Source: Piscirickettsiaceae bacterium CG07_land_8_20_14_0_80_44_28 (GTDB lineage Bacteria > Pseudomonadota > Gammaproteobacteria > Thiomicrospirales > Thiomicrospiraceae). From it: DNA of 53,301 bases. Within the stretch, counting starts at the first letter, position 1. The number at the start of each line of letters is the position of its first letter. Both the position numbers and the translations under genes were made by a program. Under the pieces are notes generated by a model. That model was given only the letters and a program-made list of their open reading frames with translations, searched no databases and was not told where the DNA came from. Positions 44,111 through 52,269 of this stretch are shown here, piece after piece. The stretch spans positions 1 to 53,301 of the forward strand of contig PEWX01000065.1 of assembly GCA_002779995.1 (NCBI GenBank), in the 5' to 3' direction.

Positions 44111-45125
44111 GAAGTTAGTCGCGAATAAGACATTAGAATATTTGGTTAGCAATCATTTGGATATCAATCCAATGATGTTTAGTATTTGGTATTCGTATTT
44201 TTTGGGAGAAAATAAAAACTTAGTTTCGCGCATAAAATCGTTAAAAAACTCTGAAAATGGATTGACAGATGCCGCCTATCATCGACTCTTTGAATCTTAC
44301 ATCTTAAGCGCCCACTTCAAAGAATCCTTGGGTATTAATGAAAAAACAACGCAAATTATTGAAAAGGCGAATGAATTAAAAGACAGAATTCATGAGTTTG
44401 TTGTCAATATTCAAGGACACCAAGAAACCATAGGGGATATGCGGGATAGTTTGGCTATCGCTAAGACCCGGGAAGCGATTCAAATCATCCTTACCGAAGC
44501 ATTATCAGAAATGAAGGTCATAGAAAATGAATCCACTAAAACAACGCTTTGGGTGCAGAAAGGTGCTCAGGAGTTAGAAGCCATCAAAGGGGATGTGATT
44601 GATATTGAGCAGAATATGAATCGGGATTTTTTAACCGGATTGCCGGACAAATCTCTGTATGAAAAGGAATTAGATACCTTTTTAAATGATTCTCTGTCGG
44701 GCATTATTACCAAAAAATATTTTGTCGTCTTTGATATACAAAATCTTGATTACTATAACAAAAATTACTCTTGGCTGATTGGCGACAGTATTTTACGTTT
44801 GGTGGTCAAAATCATTCAAACCGAGACGGAGCAAAGCTGGCAGATGATGCGGCTGGAAGACGATGAATTGGCGGTGTTCACCCCAAATGGCTTTCCGGCA
44901 CATAAAATCCCGGATTATGTTGAAAGAGTCCGTACCATAATTGGCAATAAGCAAGTGATGTTAAAAAATCAGAAAAAAGCGATTAAGAATATTGTCGTTA
45001 ATGCGGTGATTGTTAAGGTCGAAGTGTTTGATGATTTGAAAAGCGTGCAGGCAAAAGTGCAAAAAGGCTTAAAGCAACTGAAAGATGACGTCGATTGTCA
45101 TGTGGTTCAAGTAGATAAACTCTAA
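44103..45125 (+). CDS. GGDEF-domain protein with degenerate active site
   Basis: A 340-residue cytoplasmic protein. The N-terminal half is helical, with HLDINPMMFSIWYSYFLGEN, a segment common in some diguanylate cyclases, and a long coiled coil (about 75-170). The C-terminal half has GGDEF-domain landmarks: RDFLTGLPDKSLYEKEL near 185, FVVFDIQNLDYYNKNYSW, and GDSILRLVVKII. The GGDEF motif itself is replaced: residues 250-256 are RLEDDEL, so both glycines are lost. It is probably not an active diguanylate cyclase, though it may bind nucleotide or act by protein contacts. It overlaps mpl by 8 bases, and its stop overlaps a 31-codon frame, so the three are co-translated. Confidence 0.8.
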   Translation: MNKKLVANKTLEYLVSNHLDINPMMFSIWYSYFLGENKNLVSRIKSLKNSENGLTDAAYHRLFESYILSAHFKESLGINEKTTQIIEKANELKDRIHEFVVNIQGHQETIGDMRDSLAIAKTREAIQIILTEALSEMKVIENESTKTTLWVQKGAQELEAIKGDVIDIEQNMNRDFLTGLPDKSLYEKELDTFLNDSLSGIITKKYFVVFDIQNLDYYNKNYSWLIGDSILRLVVKIIQTETEQSWQMMRLEDDELAVFTPNGFPAHKIPDYVERVRTIIGNKQVMLKNQKKAIKNIVVNAVIVKVEVFDDLKSVQAKVQKGLKQLKDDVDCHVVQVDKL

Positions 45126-45220
45126 TGATGTGGGCATTTTTAGAGGTTGGAATATTTCTTGGATTGGTATTAATCATTGTTTGGGCAATTTTTAGTCAGC
45201 CTAACCCCCCTAAAAAATAG
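45125..45220 (+). CDS. 31-residue single-pass membrane peptide
   Basis: An unreported-looking small frame begins in the TAATG overlap with the GGDEF gene's stop codon. The product has a short charged start (MMWAFLEVG), a hydrophobic stretch IFLGLVLIIVWAIF that would cross the membrane once, and a polar end SQPNPPKK, with positive charges at the C-terminus. That is a standard small membrane protein layout. Its stop codon lies within the following palindromic terminator, which suits the end of an operon. No family is recognised. The overlap of start and stop codons suggests translational coupling. Because it is so short, chance is possible, but the hydrophobicity and placement argue for a real gene. 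Confidence 0.55.
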   Translation: MMWAFLEVGIFLGLVLIIVWAIFSQPNPPKK

Positions 45221-45238
45221 CCTGGCCTGGCCATTTTT
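45213..45238. terminator. Palindromic terminator, variant core CCTGGCCTGG
   Basis: AAAAAT (45213-45218) pairs with ATTTTT (45233-45238), and GCC (45220-45222) with GGC (45229-45231), around a TGGCCT loop. The core differs by one base from CCAGGCCTGG. It sits between the rightward membrane peptide and the leftward epmC, 10 bases from the epmC stop, so it may end both units. Confidence 0.65.
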
Positions 45239-45247
45239 AACAGCACA

Positions 45248-45790
45248 TTAGCTTAATTGGAACTCTGTTAGGTTCAACGGTTGATTTGGTCGAAAATGGC
45301 TAATGAGTTGATTTGTCCAGATTTGGGCATCGTTCGGCATTCCATGGGTTAGATAGGTTTTCACCTGTTCATAAACATCGCTTTTAAAACGATTAGAAGG
45401 TTGATTGTTGAGGGCAAGATTATCGGCGCTAAAGTGAAATGGAAAATTTGCCGCTTGCGAAAAGATCCATTCTAATGCTTGGGGTTTCACTTCAACGCGT
45501 TCAAACTCAGCTTGTCGTTCAGCTGAACGACCATCGGGTTCATACCAATAGCCAAAATCTTCAAGTTGTCTTCTGTGTTTTCCTGCGATACACCAATGTG
45601 CAATTTCGTGTAAAGCGGAGGCAAAAAATCCATGTGCAAAGAGGATTCGATGGTAAGGATATTGATTGTCAGCGGGGCGGTAAATCGGTTCCTTTTCACC
45701 GCACACCAGTTGTGTGTGCCGGCTTATTGAAAAGGTCGCATTGAAAAGCGCAATCAGTGTTTGCGCTTGATGAGGCGAATGGTCGAGCAT
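45248..45790 (-). CDS. epmC: Elongation factor P hydroxylase (YfcM)
   Basis: EpmC hydroxylates the lysyl-lysine modification on elongation factor P. The 180-residue protein has the family core FAHGFFASALHEIAHWCIAG with His-Glu-x2-His metal ligands, followed by KHRRQLEDFGYWYEPDGRS, which is highly typical of YfcM. Length equals the E. coli protein (about 182). The gene lies 9 bases after hemL on the same strand. The partner enzymes EpmA and EpmB are not in the window. Function is by strong family match. Confidence 0.93.
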   Translation of the reverse strand: MLDHSPHQAQTLIALFNATFSISRHTQLVCGEKEPIYRPADNQYPYHRILFAHGFFASALHEIAHWCIAGKHRRQLEDFGYWYEPDGRSAERQAEFERVEVKPQALEWIFSQAANFPFHFSADNLALNNQPSNRFKSDVYEQVKTYLTHGMPNDAQIWTNQLISHFRPNQPLNLTEFQLS

Positions 45791-45799
45791 GGATTTGGC

Positions 45800-47080
45800 T
45801 TAGAGTGTCGCCATCACTTTGCGTGCGGCGCTCAGTGTCGCCTCGATATCCTCATCCGAGTGCATAATAGAAACAAAGCCTGCCTCAAAGGCTGAAGGGG
45901 CTAAATAAATGCCTTCGTTTAACATACCATGATAGAAAGCTTTGAATCTGTCCATATCGCCTTTGGCGACTTGTGCAAATCGAGAAATCGCTTTTTCCTC
46001 GTTAAAGAACAAGCCAAACATGCCTCCGACCTGATTGGTGGTAAACGCAATGCCGGCTTCATCAGCAACGGCTTGCAATCCGTTCACCAGTTTGGCGGTT
46101 TTGGCGTCTAATTCGTCAAAAAATCCGGGTTGGCTAATCAGTTCTAAGGTTTTTAAACCGGCAGCCATCGCAATGGGATTGCCTGACAAGGTGCCGGCTT
46201 GATAGACTGGGCCAAGCGGGGCAATATGTTGCATGATTTCGCGTTTACCACCGAAGGCACCAACCGGCATGCCGCCGCCAATCACTTTACCAAAGGTAAT
46301 CAGGTCAGCAGTGACATGGTAGCGTGCTTGCGCACCGCCAAGACCGACGCGGAAGCCACACATAACTTCATCAAAAATAAGCACGGCACCGGATTGATCG
46401 CAGACTTCTCTCAGGGTTTCTAAAAAGCCGGGTTCCGGCGGAATACAATTCATATTACCGGCAACGGGTTCAACAATAATACAAGCAATCTGATCGCCAA
46501 TTTCGGCAAAAACTTGACGAACTTCGTCTGAATCATTGTGGGTTAAGGTTAGCGTTTCTTGTGCCAAACAAGCCGGAACACCGGGTGAGGAGGGAACGCC
46601 TAATGTCAGTGCACCGGAACCTGCCTTAACCAGCAATGAATCAGAATGGCCATGATAGCAGCCTTCAAATTTAACAATCTTATCCCGCCCGGTATAGCCG
46701 CGTGCCAGTCGAATGGCTGTCATAGTGGCTTCGGTGCCGGAACTGACCATGCGAATCATTTCCATTGACGGAACCAGTTTGCATACCAAGTCAGCCATCG
46801 TCGTTTCAATGGCGGTTGGCGCACCAAATGAAAGTCCATGTTCTGCCTTTTCTTGAACGGCACGAATCACTTCCGGGTGCGCATGACCTAAAATGGCCGG
46901 CCCCCAAGAACCGACATAATCAATGTAGCGTTTGTCATCTTCATCGATCAGGTAGGCGCCCTTGGCTTCTTTAAAGAATACCGGCGTTCCACCAACGCTT
47001 TTAAAGGCTCGAACCGGGGAATTAACACCGCCGGGAATATGATTTTGAGCGGCTTTAAATAAATCTTGGGAATGTGACAT
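45800..47080 (-). CDS. hemL: Glutamate-1-semialdehyde 2,1-aminomutase
   Basis: HemL makes 5-aminolevulinate for heme by the C5 pathway. The 426-residue PLP enzyme has [67 protein letters not shown], and [18 protein letters not shown] with the PLP lysine. Length is standard. It follows a TlpA-like gene by 35 bases and precedes epmC by 9. The nearby SCO and TlpA-like proteins and a cytochrome c at the window end give a loose theme of heme and respiratory protein assembly. Confidence 0.97.
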   Translation of the reverse strand: MSHSQDLFKAAQNHIPGGVNSPVRAFKSVGGTPVFFKEAKGAYLIDEDDKRYIDYVGSWGPAILGHAHPEVIRAVQEKAEHGLSFGAPTAIETTMADLVCKLVPSMEMIRMVSSGTEATMTAIRLARGYTGRDKIVKFEGCYHGHSDSLLVKAGSGALTLGVPSSPGVPACLAQETLTLTHNDSDEVRQVFAEIGDQIACIIVEPVAGNMNCIPPEPGFLETLREVCDQSGAVLIFDEVMCGFRVGLGGAQARYHVTADLITFGKVIGGGMPVGAFGGKREIMQHIAPLGPVYQAGTLSGNPIAMAAGLKTLELISQPGFFDELDAKTAKLVNGLQAVADEAGIAFTTNQVGGMFGLFFNEEKAISRFAQVAKGDMDRFKAFYHGMLNEGIYLAPSAFEAGFVSIMHSDEDIEATLSAARKVMATL

Positions 47081-47115
47081 AAGTGTCCTTGTTGCAAGTT
47101 TTGGGGATTAAAAAG

Positions 47116-47619
47116 TTATAAATTTGGCGTCATTTGATCAATCACTTGGGTGACCCAATCAAAATCCACTTCACCGACCTTTCGATATTTTATATTGCCA
47201 TTTGGCGCAATTAAGTAACTGGTGGGCGTCAGTAACACTTTACCAAACGCTGAGGCAATCTTGCCATCGGTATCTTTTACGAAAGAGAAAGGATAGGGAT
47301 TTTTCGCGGTAAACTTTTCAACCTGTTCCGCCGGGTCATATTCCATTGAGACGGCAACCAATTCAAATTTATCGCCAAATTGTTGCTTGATTTTCGCTAA
47401 ATGGGGCATTTCAGCAATACAGCCGGAGCAGGTTGTTGCCCAAAAAGTAACCATAACGGGTTTCATCGGTTGATTAAGCGCTAGCATTTGACCTTGTGCT
47501 GTTTTAACCGTAATGGCAGGCGCTTTGCCTAAACCATCTGAAAATACCGTTAAGTAAAGTAGCGTGCCAATTAAAATCAGTACCAAACCACCAAAAAGAT
47601 TTCGCGCGATATTTTGCAT
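47116..47619 (-). CDS. TlpA/ResA-like membrane-anchored thioredoxin
   Basis: A 167-residue periplasmic thioredoxin anchored by one N-terminal membrane helix (about 8-27, LFGGLVLILIGTLLYLTV). The redox motif is Cys-Ser-Gly-Cys in VTFWATTCSGCIAEMPHLAK, and the cis-proline region is LLTPTSYLIAPNG. Proteins of this type reduce disulfides for cytochrome c maturation or related tasks. It has its stop near hemL and its start 9 bases after rpiA. The Cys-Ser-Gly-Cys active site is less usual than Cys-Pro-x-Cys. Its exact partner is unknown. Confidence 0.85.
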   Translation of the reverse strand: MQNIARNLFGGLVLILIGTLLYLTVFSDGLGKAPAITVKTAQGQMLALNQPMKPVMVTFWATTCSGCIAEMPHLAKIKQQFGDKFELVAVSMEYDPAEQVEKFTAKNPYPFSFVKDTDGKIASAFGKVLLTPTSYLIAPNGNIKYRKVGEVDFDWVTQVIDQMTPNL

Positions 47620-47628
47620 ATTAAGCCT

Positions 47629-48297
47629 TTAATCTGCAACCTTAATGGTTTCAACACCATTGGCTGTGCCACACAAGAAAATGTCGGCATTACGTGCTGC
47701 AAAGAGTCCATTGGTGACAACGCCGACAATACTGTTCAGCTCGGTTTCCATGGCGACGGGATCGGTAATTTGCAGACCATGAATGTCTAAAATAACATTG
47801 CCATTATCCGTGGTAAAATTCTCTCTCAATACCGGTTCTCCGCCAAAGCGCTTAACGACTTCACGAGCGACATAGCTGCGAGCCATCGGGATGACTTCAA
47901 TCGGCAATGGAAACTTACCCAGCACATTGACTTTTTTGCTGTCATCTGCAATACACACAAATTGTTGTGCAACCGCCAACACGATTTTTTCGCGGGTTAA
48001 AGCACCACCACCGCCTTTAATTAAATTAAGTTGTGGATCGGCCTCATCTGCGCCATCGATGTAAACCGACAGTTCATCAACAGCATTTAATTCTAATACA
48101 GGGATACCATGGCTTTTTAAACGCTCAGCAGTTGCTTCAGAACTGGCCACTGCGCCTTTAATGCGCCCTTTAATTTTAGCCAATTCATCAATAAAAAAGT
48201 TTGCCGTAGAACCGGTACCAACGCCAATATAGGTGTCTGCCACCACATATTCAATGGCGGCTTGCGCGACTTGTTGTTTTAATTCATCTTGTGTCAT
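47629..48297 (-). CDS. rpiA: Ribose-5-phosphate isomerase A
   Basis: RpiA interconverts ribose 5-phosphate and ribulose 5-phosphate, in the pentose phosphate or Calvin cycle. The 222-residue protein starts [18 protein letters not shown], has [15 protein letters not shown], the substrate motif [11 protein letters not shown] and [15 protein letters not shown] with catalytic Asp, Glu and Lys residues. The N-terminus aligns with E. coli RpiA exactly at the ATG at 48297, so in-frame ATGs at 48309 and 48318 are not favoured. It is in the leftward block between a di-cysteine periplasmic protein and the TlpA-like protein. Confidence 0.96.
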   Translation of the reverse strand: MTQDELKQQVAQAAIEYVVADTYIGVGTGSTANFFIDELAKIKGRIKGAVASSEATAERLKSHGIPVLELNAVDELSVYIDGADEADPQLNLIKGGGGALTREKIVLAVAQQFVCIADDSKKVNVLGKFPLPIEVIPMARSYVAREVVKRFGGEPVLRENFTTDNGNVILDIHGLQITDPVAMETELNSIVGVVTNGLFAARNADIFLCGTANGVETIKVAD

Positions 48298-48393
48298 GAT
48301 TTTTCTCATTGTTTTCAAAAAGGCAAGGGGTTACCTTTTGGGTTAAATTGGCAGACATTTTAAACATTTTGGCACTGAAAGTATAGTGTCGCG

Positions 48394-48885
48394 CTAATGG
48401 TGCTTGGGTTGTCCGCCCGGTGCATTAAAAATCACCGGCGGTGCTTGTGTTTCGGGGACAGATTCGTTGAGCTTAGGCGGCATCACACCGGGTTTTCTTG
48501 CAAAGTGATTAACCACCATGCCCGATTGGGTCACATAATAATGTTCAGGGTAAACGTGAACCGCCTTAAAGACCATCGGACGAATTTGCTTTGAGGTTTC
48601 AGAAAGCGGTTTGCCTAAGGTCATGTACATGCCGCACAGGGTGCAACCGTTTACCACTTGACCTTTTGCAAAATTTTCGTGATCTTCAACGCTGAGCTGA
48701 CCGCGACGATCGAGTTCTTTCAAATAGACGGCTTTTTGGTTTTCATCGGTTAAATCGAAATAATCGACGCAAAGTGTCAGCGTTTTAGCCGTTTCAATGT
48801 CTGAGGCGGTTTCTGCTTGTACCGAACCGGTAACCGCTACAAAAGCACTCAAAATAAGCGCGGCGAGAGAAATGTGTTTATTCAT
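48394..48885 (-). CDS. Exported protein with a Cys-x-x-Cys motif, unknown function
   Basis: Not recognised. The protein of 163 residues has a signal peptide of about 24 residues (MNKHISLAALILSAFVAVTG, cleavage after VQA). The mature part has NGCTLCGMYMTLGKPLS, a possible metal or redox Cys pair, plus a first Cys in LTLCVDYFDL. The C-terminus is Pro-rich and ends in His-His. I place the start at the ATG at 48885 because the signal peptide begins there; a further in-frame ATG at 48918 would add residues before it. It lies between SCO and rpiA on the same strand, suggesting a periplasmic role linked to copper or thiols, but no proof exists. Confidence 0.65.
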   Translation of the reverse strand: MNKHISLAALILSAFVAVTGSVQAETASDIETAKTLTLCVDYFDLTDENQKAVYLKELDRRGQLSVEDHENFAKGQVVNGCTLCGMYMTLGKPLSETSKQIRPMVFKAVHVYPEHYYVTQSGMVVNHFARKPGVMPPKLNESVPETQAPPVIFNAPGGQPKHH

Positions 48886-48984
48886 TGTTCTAAAACCTCT
48901 ATCAAGTTGGTATCGCATTAAAATGTAGATATAAGTATTCTATAATGCTTTTCAAGTTTGAATGTGATTGAAATCCTGACAATA

Positions 48985-49623
48985 TTATTGAACCGGCACA
49001 GAGGATTTCAGCGCCTGCTCAATGGCTTGTTGAAATTGCCGGGGATTGGTGCCGTGTGGCAGTTGCTTAACCAGTTCGCCTTTGGGGTTGACTAAATAAG
49101 TGAAAGCGGAATGGTCAACCGAGTAGTTCTGACTATTTTCGGGCGTTTTATGCAAGGCATAGACCACGCCATAACGTTGCGTGATGTCATCCAGATCCGC
49201 TTTATTGCCCGTTAAACCAATCATATCACTGTTAAAAAAATTGACATATTCTGCCAACTGGGCAGGGGTGTCTCTATCCGGGTCAACCGAAATAAACAAA
49301 ATTTGTACTTGCTGTTGTTGTGCCTCGCTTAATCTGCGGTAAGCCAATGATAAATTGCCGAGATTGGTTGGGCAAATATCGGGGCAAAAAGTATATCCAA
49401 AATAAATGAGCACCCATTGATGACGAAATTGACTGAGCGAAACCGCACCCTGTTGTGAATTTAAGGTAAAGTCGCCGCCGGTGGGGGCGGATGATAGCTG
49501 ACGCTGTGCCGTGGCGTATTCAGAGTTGAATGGCATTGATTGATCTGTCATCCATATCAGGTAGCCCATCACGCCAAGCAAAATGATAAATAACAGAACA
49601 CTCAGTTTTTTAAACCAAGACAT
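48985..49623 (-). CDS. SCO1/SenC family copper chaperone
   Basis: SCO proteins deliver copper to the CuA centre of cytochrome oxidase or act as thiol reductases. The 212-residue protein has an N-terminal membrane anchor (about 8-26), then a thioredoxin-like domain with YFGYTFCPDICPTNLGNLSL bearing Cys-x3-Cys, SVDPDRDTPAQLAEYVNFF, and a late DHSAFTYLVNPKG whose His is the third copper ligand. All three ligands are present. The domain order and length fit the family. It heads the leftward block, is divergent from ilvA, and the two share a 221-base intergenic region. Confidence 0.92.
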   Translation of the reverse strand: MSWFKKLSVLLFIILLGVMGYLIWMTDQSMPFNSEYATAQRQLSSAPTGGDFTLNSQQGAVSLSQFRHQWVLIYFGYTFCPDICPTNLGNLSLAYRRLSEAQQQQVQILFISVDPDRDTPAQLAEYVNFFNSDMIGLTGNKADLDDITQRYGVVYALHKTPENSQNYSVDHSAFTYLVNPKGELVKQLPHGTNPRQFQQAIEQALKSSVPVQ

Positions 49624-49799
49624 AGCAAATCCTTAAGTTGATTTAAGTTGATTGGGGTGTTTTTCCGTTCTTTAAGACAAGGATTGTAGTCACTCTTTCA
49701 CAAAAAAGCATTAAAAACCCGTGAAGAGCCCATTTGCGTTGTTATCTGCAAACCTTGGTATTTGAATGGCTAACTCGCAAACAAAGTGTGACCGGCATT

Positions 49800-49808
49800 T
49801 GCTATAAT
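49800..49808 (+). promoter_or_regulatory. Extended -10 promoter for ilvA
   Basis: TGCTATAAT contains a consensus -10 hexamer (49803-49808) preceded by the TG of an extended -10 element. No good -35 hexamer is found at 16-18 bases upstream, which is usual for extended -10 promoters. Transcription would start near 49815, about 30 bases before the ilvA ATG. Confidence 0.6.
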
Positions 49809-49844
49809 CCAAGGTTTATAAGATTTTCAAGCTAAGGATCATTA

Positions 49845-51368
49845 ATGCCCGAAACCATTTTACGCCGCGTTCTAAAAGCGCCTGTTTATGATGTGGCTGA
49901 ACAGACGCCGTTGGAGCAGGCGCCTTTAATTTCAAAGAGAGTGCGAAATCAGGTCTGGTTAAAACGTGAGGATTTACAACCTGTTTTTTCGTTTAAACTT
50001 AGAGGGGCCTACAATTGCTTGTATCACCTAACCGATCAGCAAAAGCAACAAGGCGTCATCGCTGCCTCCGCAGGCAATCATGCACAGGGCGTTGCACTGG
50101 CCGCAACTAAAATGGGCATTAAAGCGACGATTGTGATGCCCAGAACCACGCCGTCGATTAAAGTGGATTCGGTACGAAATCGGGGGGGAGAAGTCGTGCT
50201 GTTTGGGGATGCTTACGATCAAGCAGCCGAACATGCCCAACAACTGTGCCAACAAAATGGCTATACCTATATTCCCCCTTATGATGATATGGATGTCATT
50301 GCCGGGCAGGGGACGATTGCTTTAGAAATATTGCGTCAGGCCAAACCGTTTGATGTGATTTTTATCCCGGTCGGTGGTGGGGGGTTAATTGCGGGGGTCG
50401 CAGCGGTGATTAAGCAGGTGGCACCTGAAACTCGGATTGTTGGTGTCGAACCCGAAGATGCCGCCTGCATGACAGCGGCTTTGAAAGCAAATCGGCGCGT
50501 TAAACTCGACAAGGTTGGCATTTTTGCCGATGGCGTTGCGGTGGCGCAGGTTGGCAAGATTCCCTTTCGCATTGCGCAAACCTGTGTGGACGAAATGATT
50601 ACCGTTAAAACCGACGAAATTTGTGCGGCAGTGAAGGATATTTTTAAAGAAATCCGAGTTATTTCGGAACCTGCCGGTGCACTGGCGTTAGCGGGGATGA
50701 AAAAATACGTGACAGAAAAAGGGGTTGCTGATCTTAATTTGGCGGTGATTGTCAGTGGTGCCAATATGAATTTTGATGCGTTGCGCTATATTTCTGAAAG
50801 AACAGAAATTGGTGAAAAACGCGAAGCGATTTTTGCGGTGACCATTCCCGAAACGCCCGGCAGTTTTAAGCGGTTTTGTGAGCTATTAGGAGATCGTCGT
50901 GCCATTAGTGAGTTTAATTATCGATTTTCTGATCCCCGCAAAGCCGTGGTATTTGTGGGGGTGCGAACCGAAGGCGGTGTGGCTGAAAAAGAACAGTTGA
51001 TTCATCAGCTTAAACACTGTGAATACGATTTAGTGGATTTAAGTGATGATGAAATGGCCAAATTGCATCTAAGGCATATGGTGGGTGGGCACGCAAAAGG
51101 CGTGGCACATGAATTGTTATATCGTTTTCAGTTTCCGGAACGCCCCGGTGCTTTGTTGCAGTTTTTATCGCAAATGAGTGAAGAATGGAATATCAGTCTG
51201 TTTCATTATCGAAACCATGGCGCAGCCTATGGCCGTGTTTTGGTTGGGGTACAGGTTCCGCCGGAACAAAAACAACCCTTTGAAGACTATTTGCACACTT
51301 TGGGCTATCCGTTTTTTGCCGAGCAAGACAATCCGGGCTATCAGTTGTTTTTAAGACCGGTTGAGTAA
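49845..51368 (+). CDS. ilvA: Threonine ammonia-lyase, biosynthetic
   Basis: IlvA deaminates threonine to 2-oxobutyrate, the first step of isoleucine synthesis. The 507-residue protein has an N-terminal PLP domain: VFSFKLRGAYNCLYHL with the PLP lysine, ASAGNHAQGVALAA, VGGGGLIAGVAAVIK as the phosphate loop. The C-terminal part of about 170 residues holds two ACT-like domains (AIFAVTIPETPGSFKRFCEL and LYRFQFPERPGALLQFL) that give allosteric control by isoleucine. The length matches the regulated biosynthetic enzyme, not the short catabolic one. It is monocistronic in context: its own promoter upstream and a perfect palindromic terminator at its stop codon. Confidence 0.97.
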   Translation: MPETILRRVLKAPVYDVAEQTPLEQAPLISKRVRNQVWLKREDLQPVFSFKLRGAYNCLYHLTDQQKQQGVIAASAGNHAQGVALAATKMGIKATIVMPRTTPSIKVDSVRNRGGEVVLFGDAYDQAAEHAQQLCQQNGYTYIPPYDDMDVIAGQGTIALEILRQAKPFDVIFIPVGGGGLIAGVAAVIKQVAPETRIVGVEPEDAACMTAALKANRRVKLDKVGIFADGVAVAQVGKIPFRIAQTCVDEMITVKTDEICAAVKDIFKEIRVISEPAGALALAGMKKYVTEKGVADLNLAVIVSGANMNFDALRYISERTEIGEKREAIFAVTIPETPGSFKRFCELLGDRRAISEFNYRFSDPRKAVVFVGVRTEGGVAEKEQLIHQLKHCEYDLVDLSDDEMAKLHLRHMVGGHAKGVAHELLYRFQFPERPGALLQFLSQMSEEWNISLFHYRNHGAAYGRVLVGVQVPPEQKQPFEDYLHTLGYPFFAEQDNPGYQLFLRPVE

Positions 51369-51392
51369 AAACACCCAGGCCTGGGTGTTTTT
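51367..51392. terminator. Perfect 26-base palindromic terminator after ilvA
   Basis: Thirteen consecutive pairs around the centre of CCAGGCCTGG (51375-51384); the arms read AAAAACACCCAGG and its complement. The left A-tract includes the last two bases of the ilvA stop codon. It lies between convergent ilvA and fau, 18 bases from the fau stop, and can serve both. Confidence 0.8.
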
Positions 51393-51409
51393 GGGCACTT
51401 TTGATTGTT

Positions 51410-51994
51410 TTAGAACTGAAAACGTCGGTTTTCCGTTACCAACCCATCCAGTGGAATATCCCAATTATTGGCTGCAATGTGGTCTATTTGTTGACATTGA
51501 TGTGCCCAACCAATCAGTTTCGGTTTTCGTGACTTATTTTGCTTGTGACGCTTAAAGGCAAATGTTCGGTCGTAAAAGCCGCCGCCCATGCCGATTCGAT
51601 TGCCGTTTAGATCGAAGCACGTCAAAGGCATCAATACAATATCCAGTTGATTTGCCGTCAAGTGCTGATGATGGGGGGTAATGGGTTCTAAAATACCGAA
51701 TTGATTGGGTTGAAACTGACTTTTTCTCGTTATTTCTGCAAAAGCCATAGGGCGTCCACGGTGGCTTTGAAGTACCGGCAAGTAGATGCGGTGATGACGT
51801 TGCCATAAAGCTTCAAACAAGGGTTCAGTAGATAATTCGCCATCTTGCGCTAAGTAGAGTGCAATCTTTTTGGGTCGCTGCACCCAAGGTGACCTTAATA
51901 AAAGGTGTGCGGCTTTAAAGGCATGATCTTGCTGTTGAGCGGGAGAGAGCGCATTGCGCATTTTGCGGCAAAATTGGCGTAAATCTAGATTCAT
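51410..51994 (-). CDS. fau: 5-formyltetrahydrofolate cyclo-ligase
   Basis: This enzyme (YgfA/Fau) turns 5-formyl-THF into 5,10-methenyl-THF with ATP. The 194-residue protein opens with CRKMRNALSPAQQQDHAF, has the middle KIALYLAQDGELSTEPL, and the nucleotide-binding end MPLTCFDLNGNRIGMGGGFYDRTFAF, the hallmark of the family. Length is standard (about 190-200). It lies directly downstream of the 6S RNA gene on the same strand, the arrangement found in E. coli and many other proteobacteria, where the two are co-transcribed. Confidence 0.94.
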   Translation of the reverse strand: MNLDLRQFCRKMRNALSPAQQQDHAFKAAHLLLRSPWVQRPKKIALYLAQDGELSTEPLFEALWQRHHRIYLPVLQSHRGRPMAFAEITRKSQFQPNQFGILEPITPHHQHLTANQLDIVLMPLTCFDLNGNRIGMGGGFYDRTFAFKRHKQNKSRKPKLIGWAHQCQQIDHIAANNWDIPLDGLVTENRRFQF

Positions 51995-52067
51995 ATAGCC
52001 TAAACACTCAAAAAAACCGGGATTTCAGATGGACTCTTTAATGCGTTGATGGGATCTTAAACAGCGT

Positions 52068-52228
52068 AAAAGTGTGGACTGAGTCATGGTCCCTGAACCG
52101 TAAAGTTCAGGTGGCAGCCTCTTCATAAAATTTAGGCATCTCGGACATACGCGAGACGCTCACCATTTTAAGTTTCTGGCCCCAAGGTCATAATTATCGG
52201 CAGGGGATTAAACTCAGCCCACATGCAC
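52068..52228 (-). ncRNA. ssrS: 6S RNA
   Basis: 6S RNA binds the housekeeping RNA polymerase holoenzyme and tunes transcription in stationary phase. On the minus strand the segment GTGAGCGTCTCGCGTATG, then TCCGAGATGCC (about 52135-52163), closely resembles the conserved E. coli 6S stretch GTGAGCATGCTCGGTCCG and TCCGAGAAGCC. CCCCTGCCGATAATT near the 5' part also resembles E. coli CCCCTGAGCCGATATTT. The outer stem is visible: TGTGGGCTGAGT (near 52222-52211) pairs with ACTCAGTCCACA (near 52084-52073) with one G-U. It lies upstream of fau on the same strand, the standard 6S context. A TATAGA at 52236-52231 is a plausible -10. Ends are approximate; the transcript may extend about 15 bases at either side. 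Confidence 0.87.
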
Positions 52229-52269
52229 ATTCTATATCATCTCAGCCTAAACTGCATATTCTTTCAATA

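Noticed and set aside
48932-48950. TATAAT-like sequences between the SCO gene and the di-cysteine protein gene
   Set aside because: The best match faces right into the antisense of SCO, and the leftward TATAGA has no -35 at a sensible distance.
50336-50764. 142-codon minus-strand frame opposite ilvA
   Set aside because: Antisense to the conserved PLP domain of ilvA; Ala/Ser/Thr-rich composition is the usual mirror of a GC-richer coding stretch.
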